Source: Fluviicola sp. (GTDB taxonomy: Bacteria > Bacteroidota > Bacteroidia > Flavobacteriales_D > Crocinitomicaceae). Taken from it: a stretch of DNA of 6,231 nucleotides. The position numbers and the translations under genes were made by a program. Positions 1-4,459 of the stretch are shown piece after piece. The stretch is from assembly GCF_030151805.1 (NCBI RefSeq), contig NZ_JASLCN010000044.1, forward strand, positions 1-6,231. Direction: 5' to 3'. Below the pieces are notes generated by a model. The model was not told the origin of the DNA. It made no database searches and saw nothing but the letters and a program-made list of their open reading frames with translations. Each line of letters begins with the position of its first letter. Position 1 is the first letter of the stretch.

Positions 1-1
1 T

Positions 2-73
2 GACTTTGGTACTCAATACTTGGTTAACAATACCGTTCCGCAAACAAATACCTCGTATCGAATCGGAACTTAA
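2..73 (+). CDS. Possible C-terminal tail of a plus-strand gene cut by the window start
   Basis: A plus-strand frame open from the window edge ends at TAA (71-73) and reads DFGTQYLVNNTVPQTNTSYR then IGT. The alternating polar and hydrophobic residues would suit a beta-rich domain end, and codon choice (AAC, ATC, GGA, CCG) resembles comEC further along. It would run convergent to rpmI with 33 bases between the stops, and a hairpin lies at that junction. The support is weak: only 23 codons are visible, a second plus frame (open to 84-86, but rich in ATA) and one minus frame are also open here, and no family is recognisable. The alternative is that 1-106 is a non-coding leader in front of rplT. 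Confidence 0.3.
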   Translation, partial: DFGTQYLVNNTVPQTNTSYRIGT

Positions 74-80
74 ATTTATA

Positions 81-112
81 AAGTAAAGCGAACGTAAGTT
101 CTGCTTTTACTT
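81..112 (-). terminator. Strong hairpin at the end of rpmI, candidate intrinsic terminator
   Basis: Left arm 81-93 (AAGTAAAGCGAAC) pairs with right arm 98-112 around a GTAA loop (94-97). This gives 13 base pairs, with single-base bulges at T102 and within the T-run near 108. Read on the minus strand, the last rpmI codon and its TAA stop form the outer part of the left arm, and the structure is followed by the AT-rich TATAAATTT. That suits termination of the thrS-infC-rpmI transcript, perhaps in both directions if a convergent gene ends at 73. It could instead be a regulatory stem in an rplT leader, since the T-run after the stem is interrupted. Confidence 0.5.
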
Positions 113-304
113 CATATTCAACATCAATTTAACGTTCGACAAGTCAGCATCGTGTACTAAACCTGCGTGAGTCAAATTACGTTTTTGCTTCTTGGTTTTT
201 TTCGTAAGAATGTGGCTTTTGAAAGCGTGTTTTCTCTTGATCTTACCAGACCCAGTTACTGTGAATCTCTTCTTAGCACTGGAATTTGTTTTCATTTTTG
301 GCAT
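107..304 (-). CDS. rpmI: Large ribosomal subunit protein bL35
   Basis: This encodes bL35, a small basic protein of the 50S subunit that binds 23S rRNA. The 65-aa product has the usual family length and opens with MPKMKTNSSAKKRFTVTGSG, which carries the L35 signature (M-K-T-x-x-S-A-K-K-R-F). It continues with the lysine-rich KIKRKHAFKSHILTKKTKKQ and the usual C-terminal half with an L-S-N-V-K-L-M-L stretch. The ATG at 302-304 is the natural start, giving the family N-terminus; an A-rich AAAGAGAA precedes it but is not a clear Shine-Dalgarno site. It follows infC in the conserved infC-rpmI-rplT order, here after a long 115-base gap. The TAA stop (107-109) is embedded in a hairpin. rplT is normally next, but no L20 start appears in the remaining 106 bases. 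Confidence 0.97.
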   Translation of the reverse strand: MPKMKTNSSAKKRFTVTGSGKIKRKHAFKSHILTKKTKKQKRNLTHAGLVHDADLSNVKLMLNMK

Positions 305-332
305 TTCTCTTTTTCTTTAAAAAATGAGCACT

Positions 333-410
333 TTATCAATTATAATTTAAAATTGAAAATGTAGAATTGAAAAGAGGGTTGCCCTTATCAATTTTTCAAT
401 TTTCAATTCT
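333..410 (-). repeat. AT-rich inverted-repeat cluster between infC and rpmI, possible mRNA regulatory structure
   Basis: This lies within the 115-base infC-rpmI gap. AATTGAAAA occurs at 351-359 and 365-373, and its complement TTTTCAATT at 393-401 and 400-408. TTATCAATT occurs at 333-341 and 385-393. Two perfect 11-bp stems are possible: 349-359 with 393-403, and 363-373 with 400-410. They share 400-403, so they cannot form fully together. Inside is a small GC hairpin, AGGG-TTG-CCCT (375-385). The infC-rpmI mRNA would cross all of this. It may be a dispersed intergenic repeat of the kind seen in Bacteroidota, or a control element for rpmI (L20 represses this operon by binding its mRNA in E. 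coli and Bacillus). The sequence does not decide between these. Confidence 0.6.
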
Positions 411-419
411 CCATTTTTC

Positions 420-965
420 CTATTTCTTCTTCGGGTTGATCATCACAATCATTCGCTTCCCTTCCAGTTTCGGCATTTGTTCCAAGGTTCCAAGGTCAGC
501 TAATTCCTGAACAAATTTCAACAATAGAATCTCACCTCTATCTTTGAAGACAATCGTTCTACCACGGAAAAACACGTATGCCTTTACCTTCGAACCTTCT
601 TCCAAAAACTTACGGGCATGCGTCAATTTAAATTGAAAATCATGATCATCCGTGTTCGGACCAAAACGAATCTCTTTCAAAACAACTTTACTTTGTTTTG
701 CCTTCAATTCTTTTTGTTTTCTTTTTTGGTTGTATAAGAATTTACGGTAATCCATAATCTTACAAACCGGCGGAACCGCATTCGGAGAAATCTCCACCAA
801 ATCCATTTCCTGTTCTTCTGCCAACTGTAAAGCTGCAGATGTGGTCATCACCTGAGGCTCTTCACCTTCGACTACCAAACGGATTTCACGTGCAGTGATT
901 TTCCCGTTTATGCGGTGTTGATCGTTGTCTTCTTTTCTTACAGGTCTTCTGTTGTCTTTTTTCAT
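420..965 (-). CDS. infC: Translation initiation factor IF-3
   Basis: IF-3 binds the 30S subunit, keeps it apart from 50S and enforces correct start-codon and initiator-tRNA choice. The product is 181 aa, the normal length. The N-terminal domain (about 18-85) contains RINGKITAREIRLV, a conserved MDLVEISPNA stretch (54-63) and the signature region KIMDYRKFLYNQKR (69-82), which has R where the classical pattern expects G, S or N. A lysine-rich linker (about 80-93) leads to the C-terminal 30S-binding domain (about 94-181), with KEIRFGPNTDDHDFQFK and VKAYVFFRGR. The start is ATG at 963-965. The triplet just upstream is an in-frame TGA, so the protein cannot begin earlier. It is not the rare AUU start used for autoregulation in E. 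coli. thrS ends 8 bases upstream, indicating co-transcription and probable coupling. The stop is TAG. Confidence 0.97.
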   Translation of the reverse strand: MKKDNRRPVRKEDNDQHRINGKITAREIRLVVEGEEPQVMTTSAALQLAEEQEMDLVEISPNAVPPVCKIMDYRKFLYNQKRKQKELKAKQSKVVLKEIRFGPNTDDHDFQFKLTHARKFLEEGSKVKAYVFFRGRTIVFKDRGEILLLKFVQELADLGTLEQMPKLEGKRMIVMINPKKK

Positions 966-973
966 TCAGTTAA

Positions 974-2917
974 TTAAACATTTGTCGACAATTCTTTTTC
1001 AATCGCTTGGCGAACTAAAGCAGCAAACTCATCTACTCCCAAAGAACCCTTATCACCTTCTCCGCGTTGTCTTACAGAGACTTGCTTTTCTTCAGCTTCT
1101 TTCTCTCCGACAACTAACATGAACGGGATTTTTTTCAGTTCTGCCTCGCGTATTTTCTTGCCTATCTTTTCGTTACGGTCATCAACGAAGCCGCGAATAT
1201 CGGAATTATTTAGCAATTCTAAAACATCTTTCGCATATTCGTTGTATTTATCACTGATCGGCAGGATTGCAACTTGCTCAGTTGCCAGCCACAACGGGAA
1301 GTCTCCCGCACAGTGTTCCAACAATACCGCCACAAAGCGTTCCATTGATCCGAAAGGCGCACGGTGGATCATTACAGGGCGGTGTTTTTGGTTATCCGTA
1401 CCCGTATATTCCAACTCAAAACGCTCAGGTAAATTGTAATCTACCTGGATTGTTCCCAACTGCCATTCTCTTCCAAGTGCATCCTGAACCATGAAATCCA
1501 GTTTCGGCCCGTAAAATGCTGCTTCACCCAACTCAACGATCGTAGGCAATTCTTTTTCTGCTGCTGCTTCAATAATGGCGCTTTCCGCTTTCGCCCAGTT
1601 TTCATCTGTTCCGATATACTTTGACGGATTTTCAGGGTCCCGCAGTGAAATCTGAGCTTTAAAATTCTGGAAATCCAGTGTTTTGAAAATATACAACACC
1701 AAATCAATTACTTTCTTGAACTCGTCTTTCACCTGATCCTGCGTACAGAAAATATGTGCATCATCCTGAGTAAACCCGCGAACACGTGTCAATCCATGCA
1801 ACTCACCACTTTGTTCGTAACGGTATACTGTTCCGAACTCCGCAAAACGGGCAGGAAGATCTTTGTATGAACGCGGCTTGCTTTTGAAAATCTCGCAGTG
1901 ATGCGGACAGTTCATCGGCTTCAGCAAAAATTCTTCATTCGGATCCGGAGTTTTAATTGCCTGGAACGAATCCGCTCCATATTTCTCGTAGTGACCGGAA
2001 GTCACATACAACTCCTTGTTTCCGATATGCGGAGTGATTACCTGCTCGTAACCAGCTTTACGCTGTGCTTTCTTCAGGAAGTTCTCCAAACGCTCACGCA
2101 ATGCAGCTCCTTTCGGCAACCACAATGGCAAACCTTGTCCTACTTTCTGAGAGAAGGTAAACAATTCCAATTCTTTCCCCAGTTTGCGGTGGTCACGACG
2201 CTTTGCCTCTTCCACTTTCTCCAGGTATTCTGTCAATTCAGCTTGTTTCGGGAATGTAATTCCGTAAACACGCGTCAACTGCTTGTTCTTTTCGTCACCG
2301 CGCCAATAAGCTCCGGCAATCGACATTAATTTTACAGCCTTGATAAATCCGGTATCCGGAATATGAGGTCCACGGCATAAATCCGTGAAGTTTCCTTGTG
2401 TGTAAAACGTGATTGATCCGTCAGGAAGATCCTGGATCAACTCCAATTTATACGGATCTTCTTTTTCTGTAAAATATGCCAATGCATCCGCCTTGGAAAC
2501 CTCTTTGCGTACAAACGGATTCTTTAGCTTTGCAAGCTCCTTCATTTTTTGCTCGATTTTATCCAGATCTTCTTCCTTGAACGAATAATCCATAAAATCC
2601 ACATCGTAGTAATATCCGTTCGCAACCGGAGGACCGATCGCCAATTTAATTCCCGGATAGTAAAACTCTAATGCTTCGGCCATTAAGTGAGCTGAAGAGT
2701 GCCACATGGTCGATTTTCCTTCATCGTCGTTCCAGGTCAGCAACTGCAAGGTGCAGTCACCCGTCAACGGACGAGTTGCGTCGATTACCACGTTATCCAC
2801 TTTGGCTGCCAATACGTTACGAGCCAATCCTTCAGAAATGCTAAGAGCAACATCCAATGCTGTTGCTCCTGCTTCGTATTGTCTAACTGATCCGTCAGGA
2901 AGAGTTACATTAATCAT
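974..2917 (-). CDS. thrS: Threonine--tRNA ligase (class II ThrRS)
   Basis: This cytoplasmic enzyme charges tRNA-Thr with threonine using ATP and edits mis-made Ser-tRNA-Thr. From the ATG at 2915-2917 it is 647 aa, close to the E. coli length. Domains in order are: TGS (about 1-62, opening MINVTLPDGS); the editing domain, with HSSAH (H73, H77) and CRGPH (C181, H185); and the class II catalytic core (about 240-535). In the core, motif 2 has R366 in GTVYRYEQSGELHG and motif 3 has R527 in HRAPFGSMERF. The zinc ligands C337 (MNCPHH), H388 (DDAHIF) and H518 (MIHRAPFG) are all present. An anticodon-binding domain (about 545-640) follows. A GTG directly upstream (2918-2920) could add one residue, but ATG matches the family N-terminus better. 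infC follows after 8 bases. A terminator-like hairpin and a candidate -7 element lie just upstream. No catalytic residue is missing. Confidence 0.98.
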   Translation of the reverse strand: MINVTLPDGSVRQYEAGATALDVALSISEGLARNVLAAKVDNVVIDATRPLTGDCTLQLLTWNDDEGKSTMWHSSAHLMAEALEFYYPGIKLAIGPPVANGYYYDVDFMDYSFKEEDLDKIEQKMKELAKLKNPFVRKEVSKADALAYFTEKEDPYKLELIQDLPDGSITFYTQGNFTDLCRGPHIPDTGFIKAVKLMSIAGAYWRGDEKNKQLTRVYGITFPKQAELTEYLEKVEEAKRRDHRKLGKELELFTFSQKVGQGLPLWLPKGAALRERLENFLKKAQRKAGYEQVITPHIGNKELYVTSGHYEKYGADSFQAIKTPDPNEEFLLKPMNCPHHCEIFKSKPRSYKDLPARFAEFGTVYRYEQSGELHGLTRVRGFTQDDAHIFCTQDQVKDEFKKVIDLVLYIFKTLDFQNFKAQISLRDPENPSKYIGTDENWAKAESAIIEAAAEKELPTIVELGEAAFYGPKLDFMVQDALGREWQLGTIQVDYNLPERFELEYTGTDNQKHRPVMIHRAPFGSMERFVAVLLEHCAGDFPLWLATEQVAILPISDKYNEYAKDVLELLNNSDIRGFVDDRNEKIGKKIREAELKKIPFMLVVGEKEAEEKQVSVRQRGEGDKGSLGVDEFAALVRQAIEKELSTNV

Positions 2918-2935
2918 CACTTACAAAATTTAGTG

Positions 2936-2943
2936 CAAAAATA
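2936..2943 (-). promoter_or_regulatory. Candidate Bacteroidota -7 element for thrS (TATTTTTG)
   Basis: Read on the minus strand, these 8 bases are TATTTTTG, an exact match to the Bacteroidota TAnnTTTG -7 consensus. They lie 18 bases upstream of the thrS ATG, which would give a very short leader. The -33 side is weak: the nearest upstream TTTG is only 12 bases away, shorter than the usual spacing of about 19-20. The same T-run belongs to the terminator hairpin of the preceding gene pair, so the match may be incidental. Confidence 0.3.
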
Positions 2944-2965
2944 GGCTTTATCTGGCAAAAAGCCT
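2936..2965 (-). terminator. Intrinsic terminator after the envelope gene pair
   Basis: On the minus strand, AGGCTTT (2965-2959) pairs perfectly with AAAGCCT (2949-2943) around a 9-base loop, and ATTTTTG follows at once. It starts 11 bases after the stop of the 2977-3489 gene and ends before thrS, so it should separate the two transcription units. The 7-bp stem with a five-T run is modest, so some readthrough into thrS is plausible. Confidence 0.6.
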
Positions 2966-2976
2966 CATATAATCTA

Positions 2977-3489
2977 TTAAGATTTGTTACCGTAAACCAA
3001 AACAATTCCTTCTTTTGATTCTTTCCCGGACGCAATACTATACTCAATGTGAATATTTTTCAAGCGGTCCGATCCCGGTTTTTTCTTTAAATACTTCTCA
3101 TTCAGGTCATTAGAAGAAAATTTCCAGTTCTTTCCCTGGACTTTTTTAAACTCTTCGATCAGCGTACGACCTTTTACCTCGGTCGGGGCATCGTATATTT
3201 TTATGGACACCGGAACGGAACATTTTTTTGCACTGACAGCAAATTGATATTCATTCGAAAGAAACATAAACACCTCGATGTTCTTGGTTTGTTTTGAGGC
3301 TCCTACATGGTAGTATGTAATTTTGGAACCTTCATAGCGGGTTCCGGTAATCAGCTCCTTACATTCTTGTTTCAGAGTATTCATCTGTGCTTCCAAAGCA
3401 CTGTCATTTCCTCCGGAAACTAACGATATCCAAAAGAAACAAACAATAAGAGGCAAATAAAACGCAGTTAGTTTTTTCATAAAAATCAT
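2977..3489 (-). CDS. Small secreted protein of unknown function
   Basis: I cannot name a family. The 170-aa product begins MIFMKKLTAFYLPLIVCFFW, a basic then hydrophobic signal peptide with a likely cleavage near residues 24-27 (LVSGG). There is no lipobox, so it is probably soluble in the periplasm or exported further. The mature part is lysine-rich, with two cysteines outside the signal (C43, C90). Alternating stretches such as KITYYHVGA, NIEVFMFLSNEYQFAVSA and VSIKIYDAP, and the end GIVLVYGNKS, suggest a beta-rich fold. This layout resembles small secreted Bacteroidota proteins I have seen, but that is from memory. The ATG at 3487-3489 overlaps the upstream lipoprotein stop as ATGA, implying coupled translation. 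The in-frame ATG at 3478-3480 (MKKL...) gives a more classical signal peptide and is a real alternative. A terminator follows. Confidence 0.8.
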   Translation of the reverse strand: MIFMKKLTAFYLPLIVCFFWISLVSGGNDSALEAQMNTLKQECKELITGTRYEGSKITYYHVGASKQTKNIEVFMFLSNEYQFAVSAKKCSVPVSIKIYDAPTEVKGRTLIEEFKKVQGKNWKFSSNDLNEKYLKKKPGSDRLKNIHIEYSIASGKESKEGIVLVYGNKS

Positions 3490-4343
3490 TTTCCGGGTTT
3501 AACAATGTTGTCACGAACCTTTTTCACTTCTTTCGCTAAAGCCTGGTATTCCGCTTCAGTCAATTCCGGAGTTTCAATATTAATATTTTTAGAGACTTTT
3601 TTCACGGAAGGTTGATTTTCATACGTATTTAAAACTCCTTCATACAAAGCAATCACTTCTTTCAAGCGGGCATCTTCCTGTCCAGGATGACTTTTAAAAC
3701 CTTTGATAATGTTCTTCAACAAACTCATTTGTTCTACCAAAGCTTTCCCGATTTCAGCCTGTTCTTTCGTATTGTCGATTCCCAAATACATTCCTTCGAT
3801 CCACGCTCCGGCAAACTGAATATCTCCCAAATATCTCAGGTCATTGTCCTCCATGTATACATCGGTTTTTTCCTGAATATCGTAAATCAGGTTTTCCAAT
3901 GCTACGGGATTCCCCATTTCTTTATCAAATTTTGCGATTAATTCCTTATCGGCAAAAACGCTCTCCAAACCAACTTTGGAACCCACTTTCTGGATTACAG
4001 CCAGGTATTCGCGCGCTTCCTGTGACTTGGAATTGATGGCACAATATGCCAAATCCGTGGAGTAAACTCCGAGATTCATCAATTGATCAATTTTAAGCGC
4101 ATATTTCTCCGCATTTCCGACAGGATTTGTTTTTCCTGCCTGGTATTTCAATCCGGCTGCTTTAAACGCATTGGCTAACGTGATCGGCTGAGGCAAAACG
4201 TAATCATTCTCAGATGATTCCTGAGAAGTCGTAGTAGTTGTCTCAACTGTTGCGGTTTCTTTTTTATCGGACTCACTATCTCCACACGATGCCAGGGCTA
4301 AGCTAAGGGTCAAAGCAGGTACGAAATAATTCAGTTTCAACAT
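3486..4343 (-). CDS. Uncharacterised Bacteroidota lipoprotein
   Basis: The product is 285 aa from the ATG at 4341-4343. The frame extends to a TTG at 4377-4379, but that would put 12 extra polar residues ahead of the signal peptide. The N-terminus has a hydrophobic stretch ending in the lipobox LASC (C20), so it should be lipid-anchored to a membrane. After Cys comes acidic GDSESDKKE, then a Thr/Ser/Glu-rich linker (about 28-47, including five Thr in a row). The rest (about 50-285) looks mainly helical. Blocks at about 90-100 (NLGVYSTDLAY), 157-169 (QEKTDVYMEDNDL) and 178-188 (AGAWIEGMYLG) resemble a conserved Bacteroidota lipoprotein family I recall, with no known function. It leads a two-gene unit with the secreted protein at 2977-3489 and is divergent from comEC. 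Confidence 0.88.
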   Translation of the reverse strand: MLKLNYFVPALTLSLALASCGDSESDKKETATVETTTTTSQESSENDYVLPQPITLANAFKAAGLKYQAGKTNPVGNAEKYALKIDQLMNLGVYSTDLAYCAINSKSQEAREYLAVIQKVGSKVGLESVFADKELIAKFDKEMGNPVALENLIYDIQEKTDVYMEDNDLRYLGDIQFAGAWIEGMYLGIDNTKEQAEIGKALVEQMSLLKNIIKGFKSHPGQEDARLKEVIALYEGVLNTYENQPSVKKVSKNINIETPELTEAEYQALAKEVKKVRDNIVKPGK

Positions 4344-4459
4344 AATTTGGTTTGTAAAGTTTTGATTGTAAAGAAACAAAGAAAAATCAATTCGGGATAT
4401 CTTCTATCTTACAATTTATTAGATTAGTATCGTATTTCACTCAAAACCGCTATACACAT
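4344..4459. promoter_or_regulatory. Divergent intergenic region between the lipoprotein gene and comEC
   Basis: These 116 AT-rich bases must hold the promoters for both divergent genes. I see no exact TAnnTTTG element with a well-spaced -33 partner on either strand. The nearest minus-strand match is TTTCTTTG (around 4375-4385), one base off consensus. A direct repeat, TTGTAAAG, at 4352-4359 and 4366-4373 lies just upstream of the lipoprotein start and may be a protein-binding site or chance. No RNA gene is evident. Confidence 0.4.

Noticed and set aside
35..69. GTTCCG/CGGAAC inverted repeat downstream of rpmI
   Set aside because: It is a 6-bp stem around a 23-base loop with little inner pairing, so too weak to call a structured RNA.
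167..364. Plus-strand open frame across rpmI
   Set aside because: It is antisense to the certain rpmI gene, and the protein has no recognisable character.
375..385. AGGG-TTG-CCCT as a stand-alone terminator between infC and rpmI
   Set aside because: The stem has only 4 base pairs and the T-run after it on the minus strand is short and interrupted by C. Stopping here would silence rpmI.
1898..2329. Plus-strand 143-codon open frame inside thrS
   Set aside because: It is antisense to a fully intact thrS with all catalytic motifs. The other open frames within thrS are shadows of the same kind.
2918..2920. GTG as the start of thrS
   Set aside because: It adds only one residue before an ATG that gives the family N-terminus (MINVTLPDGS, like MPVITLPDGS in E. 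coli).
4344..4379. TTG-started N-terminal extension of the lipoprotein
   Set aside because: The 12 extra residues are polar and would sit ahead of an otherwise standard lipoprotein signal peptide. The ATG at 4341-4343 fits far better.
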